From Myxococcales bacterium (lineage in GTDB: Bacteria > Myxococcota_A > Polyangia > Haliangiales > Haliangiaceae), in assembly GCA_011526095.1 (NCBI GenBank), contig WYBA01000377.1, positions 1-47,242 of the forward strand: a stretch of 47,242 nucleotides of DNA, written 5' to 3'. The notes beneath the pieces were generated by a model. The model did not search any database. It had not been told where the DNA came from and worked only from the letters and a program-made list of their open reading frames with translations. A program made the position numbers and the translations under genes. Of the stretch, positions 32,279 through 41,820 are shown piece after piece. Within the stretch, counting starts at the first letter, position 1, and the number at the start of each line of letters is the position of its first letter.

Positions 32279-34007
32279 AGATACAGGCGGAGAGCTCGGC
32301 CGCCGTCGTGCAGACGCCGCCGTCGGGGCACGGCGTCGCGGCGCCGGGATCGCAGGCGGCGTGGCAGCGCGGCTCGCCGTCGGCGCCCGGCATGCACGCG
32401 GTGCCATCCGGGCACGCGGCGTCGTCGGCGCCGCCGCACGCCGCGCCGAGGACCCCCTGCGCCGAGGCGAACGCGGGGTAGACGATGCGCGCGCGCACGC
32501 CGGAGTCCGAGGCGTCGGGCGCCACGAGGCTCTCGTCGGTCCACGCCACCGCCCACGCGTCCCCGGACAGCGGCACCAGCGACGGCACGCTCTGGTCGTC
32601 GGCGGTCGTCGTGTTGACCACGAACGGCGCGCCGACGGGCAGGCCGCTGTCGCGGAACACCCGCGCGAGCACCCCGCAGCCGGCGCCGTCCGCCGGCCCG
32701 GTGCAGTCGGTCCACGCCACGCCGTAGCGCTCGCCCACCGCCGCCAGCGACACGCGCGTGATCGAGTCGGGCAGCCCGCGCGCGAGGACCGAGTCGACCC
32801 CGAGCGCGGTCGCTGCGGTGCCGGCGAGCCGGCGCGCGACGATCGCCCCGGTGTCGGCGTCGCCGCCGAACGTGCGCATCGCCCACGTCACGACGAAGAA
32901 CCGGTCGGCGGTCGGGACGATCGCGGGCCCCCACACGTCGGTCGTGCCGGGGTCGTACGTCTGGATCGTCAGCTCCGACGCCGGCGCGAGCTGGCCGGCC
33001 GCGGTGAGGAACCTCATCCGCACGGTCGCGCCCGAGATCCACACCACGCCGGCCTCGAAGCCGTTGCCGGTGGCCGCGATCGCCGGCGTGGCGGGCGTCG
33101 CGCCGGCGTCGGTGGCGATCGTGAACGCGCTGGCGTCGCCGGTCACCGGGTTGGTCGCGGGCAGCGCCGCCACGTCGAGCACGCGGCCGCGCAGCACCGT
33201 CGCCGTCGTCTTGGCGTCGTCCTCGATCCACACGACGAGGAACCGGCCGTCGGGCAGCGCGGTCACCGCCGGCGACGTCGGGTTGGTCCCGGTGGAGACG
33301 ATCGTCTCGATCGGGCTGCCGGCCGCGCCGCTCGGCGTGATCGTCGTGGCCATGATCTGCTCGAAGGTGGTCCACACCGCGATCATCGTGCCGTCGGCGG
33401 CGGTCGCGAGCGCCGGGTCGTTGCCGAACACGTCGCTGCGGTTGAGGTTGAACTGCGCGTCGGACACCGCGAGATCCGTCGTGACGGCGCGGCCGGTCGC
33501 GTCGAACCGGCGGCCCCACACGTCGCAGCGCCCCGCGACCATGCAGTCGTCGGCGAACCCGACGGTGAACGTGTCGCCCGGCCCCGCGGTGAGCTGGGTG
33601 CCGCCCATGTACGTGAAGAACGACAGCTTCTGGGCGCCGGGGTAGATCGTGTTGACCGGGAAGTCCGCGGGCTCGAGCAGCACGTCCAGCTCGCCGACGT
33701 CGTCGGTGACGATCGTGGTGGCGCCGGCGCCGAGCGCGCCGACCGCTCCGCCCTCGTCGAGCGCGCGGACCTCGACGCCGAGCGCGCCGGCGCGCCCCGG
33801 GGTCTCGATCGTGAACGTCAGCGGAAAGTCGCGGCCGTCGACGTCGAACGTCTCGCCGAGCGTGGCGGCGTCGTTCGACATCGTGACCTCGAGGGTGACG
33901 ATGTCGTGGACGGCGGGGCGGGCGTCGACGCGGACCAGCGTCGCGGTCACCGGCTCACCGCACGCGGCGGCGGCGAGCGTGGCGGCGAGGGCGAGGGCGC
34001 GGCTCAC
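32274..34007 (-). CDS. Large exported lipoprotein with cysteine-rich C-terminus, function unknown
   Basis: 577 aa from GTG 34007, whose GTGA overlaps the upstream stop. Signal peptide and lipobox are at the start (LAATLAAAACGEP). The mature part is a long beta-rich region with recurring phrases such as AVWTTFEQIMATTITPSG, FLVVWIEDD, GVVWISGATVRM and WAVAWTDESL, spaced roughly 60-80 residues apart, which suggests a propeller-like repeat. The C-terminal 60 residues are Cys-rich (CGGADDAACPDGTACMPGAD), ending in SACIF. Such lipoproteins are common in myxobacteria and lack assigned roles. Third gene in a kinase-TPR-lipoprotein run. Confidence 0.75.
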   Translation of the reverse strand: MSRALALAATLAAAACGEPVTATLVRVDARPAVHDIVTLEVTMSNDAATLGETFDVDGRDFPLTFTIETPGRAGALGVEVRALDEGGAVGALGAGATTIVTDDVGELDVLLEPADFPVNTIYPGAQKLSFFTYMGGTQLTAGPGDTFTVGFADDCMVAGRCDVWGRRFDATGRAVTTDLAVSDAQFNLNRSDVFGNDPALATAADGTMIAVWTTFEQIMATTITPSGAAGSPIETIVSTGTNPTSPAVTALPDGRFLVVWIEDDAKTTATVLRGRVLDVAALPATNPVTGDASAFTIATDAGATPATPAIAATGNGFEAGVVWISGATVRMRFLTAAGQLAPASELTIQTYDPGTTDVWGPAIVPTADRFFVVTWAMRTFGGDADTGAIVARRLAGTAATALGVDSVLARGLPDSITRVSLAAVGERYGVAWTDCTGPADGAGCGVLARVFRDSGLPVGAPFVVNTTTADDQSVPSLVPLSGDAWAVAWTDESLVAPDASDSGVRARIVYPAFASAQGVLGAACGGADDAACPDGTACMPGADGEPRCHAACDPGAATPCPDGGVCTTAAELSACIF

Positions 34008-34564
34008 TTGAACACGACGTTGCCGAGGTCGGTGTCCGGGAGCCCGCCCTCGCGCAGCAAGAGGTACGTCCCGGTTCCGGCGCCGGCGACCGCGGCGACG
34101 CCGCCCCAGAACCACCACCGCGTGTAGAGCGGCTTGCCGCGCGCGCGCTTGCCGACCTTCGGCGTCGGGTCGGGCAGCGGCTGCTCCTTGCGCGCCTCGA
34201 TCTTGGCCTCGAGGTCCGCGATCAGCTCCTCGACCGCCTCGCGGTTCTCGGCGTCGGGCTTGAGCTTGAGGTACTTGCGGTAGCTGAACACCGCGGCCTC
34301 GTAGTCGCCGAGGTTGCGGTGGCACTGCCCGATGTTGAACAGGAAGCCGGGCAGCGGGCGCGCCTCGAACGCGGCCTCGTACTCGACGAGCGCCTCGTCG
34401 AACCGCCCGAGCGCGAACAGCTTCTCGCCCTTCTCGAAGTGCCGGCGCGCGGCCCGCGTGTCGTCGTCGTCGGCCGCCGCCGCGGTGGCGGCGAGCGCGA
34501 CCAGCACGATCGCCAGGGCGAGGCGAGCGAGGCCGAGCCGACGGGAGTCGAGGGCGCGCAGCAT
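34004..34564 (-). CDS. Exported TPR protein with C-terminal membrane segment
   Basis: 186 aa. N-terminal signal sequence or anchor (LARLALAIVLVALAATAAAA), then an acidic DDDD stretch and TPR-like helices: ARRHFEKGEKLFALGRFDEA, LVEYEAAFEARPLPGFLFNI, GQCHRNLGDYEAAVFSYRKY, LKLKPDAENREAVEELIADL. After a Pro-Lys linker there is one membrane segment (WWFWGGVAAVAGAGTGTYLL). This layout is frequent in myxobacteria next to PEGA-type kinases. It begins 33 bp after the kinase stop and overlaps the lipoprotein gene by 4 bp, so the three are probably one operon. Confidence 0.8.
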   Translation of the reverse strand: MLRALDSRRLGLARLALAIVLVALAATAAAADDDDTRAARRHFEKGEKLFALGRFDEALVEYEAAFEARPLPGFLFNIGQCHRNLGDYEAAVFSYRKYLKLKPDAENREAVEELIADLEAKIEARKEQPLPDPTPKVGKRARGKPLYTRWWFWGGVAAVAGAGTGTYLLLREGGLPDTDLGNVVFK

Positions 34565-34570
34565 GTCAGC

Positions 34571-34597
34571 GTCAGCGGAGCGGGTCAGCGGAGCGGG

Positions 34598-34609
<12 letters not shown>
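34571..34609 (-). repeat. Three 13-bp tandem repeats carrying stop codons in all frames
   Basis: GTCAGCGGAGCGG twice and GTCAGCGGAACGG once. On the minus strand each unit supplies a TGA; because 13 is not a multiple of 3 the three TGAs (34600, 34587, 34574) lie in three different reading frames. The first is the kinase stop codon. Confidence 0.8.
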
Positions 34610-36781
<2,172 letters not shown>

Positions 36782-36823
36782 GTAGGGGTTGGACCAGGGC
36801 CCCGGCAGACCCTCGTGAAGGCG

Positions 36824-36852
36824 ATTGTACGCAATGGCAAACGCCCGGGCAA
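36824..36852 (-). promoter_or_regulatory. Sigma-70-type promoter of the kinase operon
   Basis: Minus strand: -35 TTGCCC (36847-36852), 17-bp spacer, -10 TACAAT (36824-36829), leaving a 42-base leader to the kinase ATG. It lies in the 112-bp gap after the HEAT-like gene stop. Confidence 0.65.
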
Positions 36853-36893
36853 CCAAGGGTTTTCGGCGCGCAAGGCGGGTCGGCCTGCGACGA

Positions 36894-37499
36894 TCAGTCC
36901 AGGATCATGCGCAGGGCCTCGGTGATCGCCTGCTTGACCTGCTCCTTGGTCTCGGTGCGCTGGCGCTGGGACAGCAGCGGGACGGCGGTCGCCGACCCGA
37001 TCACGCCGAGCGCCAGCGCCGCGGTCGCCCGGAGGTCCCGGCACTCCTCGGCGTGCAGGAACGGCGCGATGTCCGCCACCGCGGCCGCGCCGCCGATGGT
37101 GGCGAGCGACTCGATCGCCGCGCGGAGCAGCAGCACGTCGAGGCCCTCGCGGGCCGCGCCGTACGTCGCGATCACCGCGCGCAGCGACGCGCGCGCCTCG
37201 TCGCCGGGGAACAGCGCGAGCGCCCGGATGGCCCGCAGCCGCACGCCGGGGGACGCCTTCTCCGCCGCGCCGATCCCGATCAGGTCCCACAGCTCCTCGA
37301 CCGGCGACGGGCCCATCACCGACTCGAGCTGGGTGCGCGTCGGCACGTGGTCCATCGCCCCGAGCAAGGAGATGACCGCCGGGTCGAAGATGTCGTCGCC
37401 GCCGCGCGCGCCCGCGGGCTCGACCCGCAGCAGCGCCGCCGCGGCGGCCAGCGAGGCGATCCAGTGCCAGGGACGGGCGTGGAGCCGGGCGCGCCGCAT
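36894..37499 (-). CDS. Exported HEAT-repeat-like protein
   Basis: 201 aa from ATG 37499. N-terminal signal peptide (WIASLAAAAALLRVEPAGAR). The rest is helical with HEAT/armadillo-like pairs: GVRLRAIRALALFPGDEARA, LLLRAAIESLATIGGAAAVA and DLRATAALALGVIGSATAVP, ending in EQVKQAITEALRMILD. HEAT repeats usually mediate protein contact. It starts 2 bp after the stop of the metzincin-like gene, so both are one operon. Partner unknown. Confidence 0.75.
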   Translation of the reverse strand: MRRARLHARPWHWIASLAAAAALLRVEPAGARGGDDIFDPAVISLLGAMDHVPTRTQLESVMGPSPVEELWDLIGIGAAEKASPGVRLRAIRALALFPGDEARASLRAVIATYGAAREGLDVLLLRAAIESLATIGGAAAVADIAPFLHAEECRDLRATAALALGVIGSATAVPLLSQRQRTETKEQVKQAITEALRMILD

Positions 37500-37501
37500 G
37501 G

Positions 37502-39082
37502 TCACCGCAGCGCCGCCGAGTTGCGGAGGATCTCGCGCTGCCCGGGCGACAGCGTCGTCATCCCGGCCTCGCCGAAGTACATGAGGTTGTCGAGGTTCGG
37601 GTCGCTGTCGAGGATCGTGTCCTCGGCACCGGATGGCTCGAGCGAGCGCGCCAGGCCCATCGCCCGCGCCAGCTCGTGCGCGGTGGTGCGCGCCAGCTCC
37701 TTCCACGTCCGGTAGCACAGCGCGTCGGCCGAGATCGCCACGCCCGACGCGACCGTCCCAGGGTGGCCCGGCGGGGCCGGCGGCCCGCCGACCAGCGCCT
37801 GCAGGCCCGACGGCGCGATCGTCCGCACGAAGTAGACGTCGAGGCCGCTGCTCTGGGTCGACTGCGCCAGCAGCGCGCCGAGGCGCCGCGCGTCGAGCCC
37901 GTCGAGGCTGTCGAGGTCCGGCAGATCGTCGTAGCTGACGTTGCCGAGGATGATGCCGGCCTGGCTCGCGAAGATCAGCCCGAGCTCCGCGAGGTAGTCG
38001 CGCTGGAACGGGCGGTTGACGTCGGCGGCTGCCCCGGCGTCGAGGATCTGGTCGGGGCCGAACGCCGCGCGGCACGGGTGGTCCTCGCTCAGGTCCAGGA
38101 AGTGGAACCTCAGGTCGAGGGTGTTGAGGTTGTCGATCTTGTAGATCGCCTCGACCCGCGGGACCTTGGAGCCCAGCGGCGACGGCAGCGCGACGAACGA
38201 TCCCAGGTCGACGGTGTACATCCCGGTGTCGAGCGGGTCGTCGGGGGACTGCGGCAGCACGAGCGTGGACACGCCGACGGACGGGTAGTGGCGGATGCGC
38301 TGGGCGAAGTACTCGGGCGTGTCCGGCCCGGGCGGCAGCGCGTAGAGGATCTCCTCCGACGGCGACTCGAGGTTGGTGAGGCCGACGAGCTGCTCCGGAT
38401 CGTCGAGCGTCGCGACCAGCGCGACGGAGCGGGCCCGCCCGGGGACCGGCAGCAGGAACCGCGCGAACGTCTGGGTGAACGGGATCTCGTAGCGGAGGTT
38501 GCCCTGGACCGGCAGGCAGCCGCGGAACATCGCCCACGGCAGCGACGGGCCACCGGTGGTCGGCAGCGCGCGCGGGATGTCGGTGCACCGGTGGGAGAAC
38601 GAGCAGTCGTCGTCGTCGACGCACACCGTGACGCAGCGGCCGAGCGCGCACGTGCCGCTGCGGCAGTCGTCGTCGGTCGTGCACGTCGTGTCGAGCACGC
38701 CGCCGGGGTGCTCCGGCGCACACGCCGCGGTGAGCCAGCCGTCGTCGTCGATGTCCTCGTCGAGCAGCGCGCAGGCCTGCCCGGGCGCGCAGTCCATCTC
38801 GCGGGCGCACAGCGCGCCGACCTCGGACTCGACCTGTTCGCACACGCCGTCGTCCCGGCAGATGTGACCGTCGCCGCAATCGGTGTGTCGGTCGCACCGC
38901 GACACGCAGACGCCGCTCAGGCACTGCAGCTCGTCGGCGCAGTCCGACATCGTGTCGCACGCCTCGCCGACCTCCCCGCCGCCCCGGCAGCCGGCGGCCG
39001 ACCACGCGGCGCCGAGCGCGAGGCACGCGAGCGCGGCGCGCGCCGCGGCGGGGTGGCCGATGGATGTGCGTCGCGACCGCAT
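37502..39082 (-). CDS. Cys-rich lipoprotein with degenerate metzincin-type protease domain
   Basis: 526 aa from ATG 39082. Signal peptide with lipobox (WSAAGC). About residues 35-165 are Cys-rich repeats (CDTMSDCADELQCLSGVC, CDRHTDCGDGHICRDDGVC). The middle is beta-rich without a recognised family. The C-terminus looks like a zinc metalloprotease active-site region, but the motif reads TAHELARAMGLAR: His469 and Glu470 are kept while the second and third zinc histidines are Arg473 and Arg479. A Met-turn-like NLMYFGEAG (Met501) and LSPGQREILRN follow, as in matrixin-like proteins. Probably a catalytically dead binding protein, coupled to the HEAT-like gene 2 bp downstream. Confidence 0.8.
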   Translation of the reverse strand: MRSRRTSIGHPAAARAALACLALGAAWSAAGCRGGGEVGEACDTMSDCADELQCLSGVCVSRCDRHTDCGDGHICRDDGVCEQVESEVGALCAREMDCAPGQACALLDEDIDDDGWLTAACAPEHPGGVLDTTCTTDDDCRSGTCALGRCVTVCVDDDDCSFSHRCTDIPRALPTTGGPSLPWAMFRGCLPVQGNLRYEIPFTQTFARFLLPVPGRARSVALVATLDDPEQLVGLTNLESPSEEILYALPPGPDTPEYFAQRIRHYPSVGVSTLVLPQSPDDPLDTGMYTVDLGSFVALPSPLGSKVPRVEAIYKIDNLNTLDLRFHFLDLSEDHPCRAAFGPDQILDAGAAADVNRPFQRDYLAELGLIFASQAGIILGNVSYDDLPDLDSLDGLDARRLGALLAQSTQSSGLDVYFVRTIAPSGLQALVGGPPAPPGHPGTVASGVAISADALCYRTWKELARTTAHELARAMGLARSLEPSGAEDTILDSDPNLDNLMYFGEAGMTTLSPGQREILRNSAALR

Positions 39083-39115
39083 GTTCCGCCGCCCGGACGG
39101 GGGCGGCCGAGTATA

Positions 39116-39121
39116 TATAAT
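39116..39121 (+). promoter_or_regulatory. Consensus -10 element upstream of the outer-membrane protein gene
   Basis: TATATAAT is embedded in GC-rich DNA, with a perfect TATAAT hexamer at 39116-39121, 24 bp before the ATG at 39146. The expected -35 position (near 39093-39098) has no TTGACA-like sequence, so the promoter would depend on its -10 or on an activator. Confidence 0.55.
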
Positions 39122-39145
39122 GCGCGCAAACGAGCGGAGGGCTCC

Positions 39146-39901
39146 ATGATTTCTCGACTGGCCTGGCTTCCTGTGACGGCGATGGCGGTGCTCGGTGGCG
39201 CCGCGCTCCTCGCGACCCCGACCACCGCGCACGCGCAGGCGGCGCTCGACGACGACGACGACGTCGCGCCGGTGACGCCGACCCCGACGGTCGAGGCCGA
39301 GGCCGGCGGCGGCCAGCAGGTCGGCGTCGGGGTGCGGTTCCGCAGCGTGAAGGTGCCGCGCGGGCTCATCGAGCTGTTCGTCGAGGAGGCGCCGGGCGGC
39401 TCGAGCGAGCTCGGCTTCGGCCTCGAGGTCGCGCGCCGCAAGGGCAACTTCGAGGTCCAGTTCGGCCTCGAGTACGACAAGATCTTCATCGCCGAGGGCA
39501 ACTGGCTCGACAAGGGCGACAGCTCGCCCCAGGACGAGGTCGATCACGTCGAGTTCGACGGGTTCGGCTGGGTCTCGGCCGAGGTGACGTTCATCAACCA
39601 CACGCCGATCATCGATCAGCTCGCGGTGCGCTACGGCGGCGGCGCCGGCATCGCGCTGATCACCGGCGAGGTCCGGCGCACGGACTGGCGTTGCCCGACG
39701 GCGGACATCCAGGCCGACGACTGCGGCGAGGTCGCCGGCGCCGAGAACGTCAACGAGCCCTACGACATCCCGCCCGTGATGCTGATCGTCAACGCGATCA
39801 TCGGCGTGCAGATCAAGCCGATGGACAAGATGTACATCAACGTCGAGGGAGGGCTGCGCACCGTGCCGTTCTTCGGCGTCGGAGCGGGCTACTACTTCTG
39901 A
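39146..39901 (+). CDS. Outer-membrane beta-barrel-like protein
   Basis: 251 aa from ATG 39146, with GGAGG 5 nt upstream. A clear signal peptide ends near AHAQA; an acidic DDDDD stretch follows. The mature part alternates polar and apolar residues in strand-like blocks: VGVGVRFRSVKVPRGLIELF, LGFGLEVARRKGNFEVQFGL, LAVRYGGGAGIALITGE, MYINVEGGLRTVPFFG, and ends in Tyr-Tyr-Phe, a terminal aromatic typical of barrels inserted by BamA. Two Cys lie in the loop WRCPTADIQADDC. Function unknown; the family is common in myxobacteria. Only gene read rightward in this region, convergent with selB after 5 bp. Confidence 0.78.
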   Translation: MISRLAWLPVTAMAVLGGAALLATPTTAHAQAALDDDDDVAPVTPTPTVEAEAGGGQQVGVGVRFRSVKVPRGLIELFVEEAPGGSSELGFGLEVARRKGNFEVQFGLEYDKIFIAEGNWLDKGDSSPQDEVDHVEFDGFGWVSAEVTFINHTPIIDQLAVRYGGGAGIALITGEVRRTDWRCPTADIQADDCGEVAGAENVNEPYDIPPVMLIVNAIIGVQIKPMDKMYINVEGGLRTVPFFGVGAGYYF

Positions 39902-39906
39902 TCGGG

Positions 39907-41820
39907 TCAGCGGCGCCGGCGGCGGAGGTCGCCGACCCGCAGCGTGACCTTCTCGGCGTCGAAGTGCTCGGCGAGCGGGATGGCGTACTTGCGCGTCGTC
40001 CCGGTCAGGTCCTTCCACTGCTGCGGCGTGATCTCGCCGTGGGCGTCGAGGTGGGCGACCAGCCGGTCGCGCAGCCCCGCGATCACCGACGAGGCGACGA
40101 ACAGGTCCGGCTTGACCTTGGTCAGCGCGCGGCTGGCGAGCAGCCGGTCGAGGGCGGCGCGGACCGCGGGCGCGGGCTGACCGATCGCCGCGGCGACCTC
40201 GGCGGGGCGCGGCGGCTCGACGCCCCACGCCTCGAACCGCGCGGCGAGGTCGCGGTCGAGCGGTGAGGCCGCGGGCGCGACGGCGCCGGGGCGGACGCGC
40301 TTGACCTGATCCGCGGTCGCCTCGACCGCGCCGCGGCGGGCGAGCGCCGCGAGCAGCACGTCGAACGCGCGCGGCGGCAGCGCCGCCGGGAGCTTGCCGC
40401 GCAGCACCTCGCGGGTCAGCGTGCGCTCGGCGGCGGCGTCGAGCGCCGCGAGCGCGCGCTGCTCGAGCTCGGCGGCGACCGTGGCGTGCAGGTAGACCGC
40501 GGCGTCGCCGTCGCCGGCGGCGACCAGCTCGCCCGCCGCGGCGAGCTCGGCCAGGCGTGTGGCGAGCGCCGCGGCCGGCTGGCCGAGGCGCGGCCCGAGC
40601 GCGGCGGCGGTGACGCCGGCGGCCTGGGCGGCGCGGGCCTCGAACCCGACGCGCGCGTCGAGCGTCGCCTCGGCGAGGCTGGACACCGCGCGCGCGTGCG
40701 CGTCGGACGCGCCGCGCAGCTTGGCCGCCTGCACCCGCAGCACCCGCCCGCCGCCGAGCGTCGTGCCGTGGTGGCGCTGCGCGACGAACCCGCGGACGAT
40801 GAACCGGTCGCCGGGCAGCGCGCACACCGGCGTGCGGGCGTCGAGCCGCAGCTGCGCCGCGCCGACCTCCCCGGGCGCGATCGCCGCGCCGCCCGCGAGC
40901 ACCAGCGTCGCCATCACCTGCGCGGTGCCGTGGTGGAGCAGCACGCGCGCGCGGCTCGGCAGCGGCGCCTCGGACGACGGCAGGTGGCGGTACTCGACGT
41001 CGAGGATGTGGGTCGGGACGATCTGACCCGGGTGCGCGAGCAGGTCGCCTCGGACGACGTCCTCGACCGCGACCCCGGCCAGGTTGATCGCGGCGCGCTG
41101 GCCGGCGACCGCCTCGTCGGCGGGGCCGCCGTGGATCTCGACGCCGCGGGCGCGCGCCGGCAGCCCGCGCGGCAGCACGACGACGTCGTCGCCAGGGCGG
41201 ATCCGCCCGCCCCACATCGTGCCGGTGACGACCGTGCCGAAGCCCTTGATCGTGAACACGCGGTCGATCGGCAGGCGCAGCACGCCGGTGGCGTCGCGCG
41301 GCGGGATCGCGCGCGCCGCGGCCGCGAGCGCCGCGCGCAGCGCGTCGAGCCCGGCGCCGGTGCGCGCCGACACCGGCACGATCGGCGCGTCGGCGAGGAA
41401 CGATCCGGCGAGGTAGGCGCGGACCTCGTCGCGCGCGAGCGCGAGCCACTCGTCGTCGACCGCGTCGGTCTTGGTCAGGGCCACGACCCCGGCGCGCACG
41501 CCGAGCAGCTGGCAGATGTCGAGGTGCTCGCGGGTCTGCGGCATCACGCCCTCGTCCGCCGCGATCACCAGGCACACCAGGTCGAGGCCGCCGGCGCCGG
41601 CGACCATCGCGCGGATGAACCGCTCGTGGCCGGGCACGTCGATCACCGCGGCGCGCCGGCCGTCGAGCTCGAGGTGGGCGAACCCCAGCTCGGTGGTGAT
41701 CCCGCGCTGCTTCTCGACCGGCAGGCGATCGGTGTCGATCCCGGTCAGCGCCAGCACGAGTGACGTCTTGCCGTGGTCGACGTGCCCCGCGGTGCCGATG
41801 ACGAGCGGCGGCGCGGTCAC
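39907..41820 (-). CDS. selB: Selenocysteine-specific translation elongation factor SelB
   Basis: 637 aa from GTG 41820, overlapping the acyl-CoA synthetase stop (GTGA). It delivers Sec-tRNA to ribosomes at UGA codons bearing a SECIS element. EF-Tu-like GTPase: GTAGHVDHGKTSLVLALTGI, EKQRGITTELGFAHL, DVPGHERFIRAMVAGAGG and LTKTD. Domains II and III follow (FTIKGFGTVVTGTMWGGRI). The C-terminal half shows winged-helix segments, ending GEITPQQWKDLTGTTRKYAI and LRRRRR, the SECIS-binding part. Presence implies the organism makes selenoproteins. selA, selC and selD are not in the window and no in-frame UGA gene was identified. Confidence 0.95.
   Translation of the reverse strand: MTAPPLVIGTAGHVDHGKTSLVLALTGIDTDRLPVEKQRGITTELGFAHLELDGRRAAVIDVPGHERFIRAMVAGAGGLDLVCLVIAADEGVMPQTREHLDICQLLGVRAGVVALTKTDAVDDEWLALARDEVRAYLAGSFLADAPIVPVSARTGAGLDALRAALAAAARAIPPRDATGVLRLPIDRVFTIKGFGTVVTGTMWGGRIRPGDDVVVLPRGLPARARGVEIHGGPADEAVAGQRAAINLAGVAVEDVVRGDLLAHPGQIVPTHILDVEYRHLPSSEAPLPSRARVLLHHGTAQVMATLVLAGGAAIAPGEVGAAQLRLDARTPVCALPGDRFIVRGFVAQRHHGTTLGGGRVLRVQAAKLRGASDAHARAVSSLAEATLDARVGFEARAAQAAGVTAAALGPRLGQPAAALATRLAELAAAGELVAAGDGDAAVYLHATVAAELEQRALAALDAAAERTLTREVLRGKLPAALPPRAFDVLLAALARRGAVEATADQVKRVRPGAVAPAASPLDRDLAARFEAWGVEPPRPAEVAAAIGQPAPAVRAALDRLLASRALTKVKPDLFVASSVIAGLRDRLVAHLDAHGEITPQQWKDLTGTTRKYAIPLAEHFDAEKVTLRVGDLRRRRR

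Noticed and set aside
37502..41575. 1357-codon open frame on the minus strand spanning selB and the barrel gene
   Set aside because: Only its last 527 codons (from 39082) are a real gene; the rest is out of frame with selB and antisense to the barrel gene, and is low complexity.
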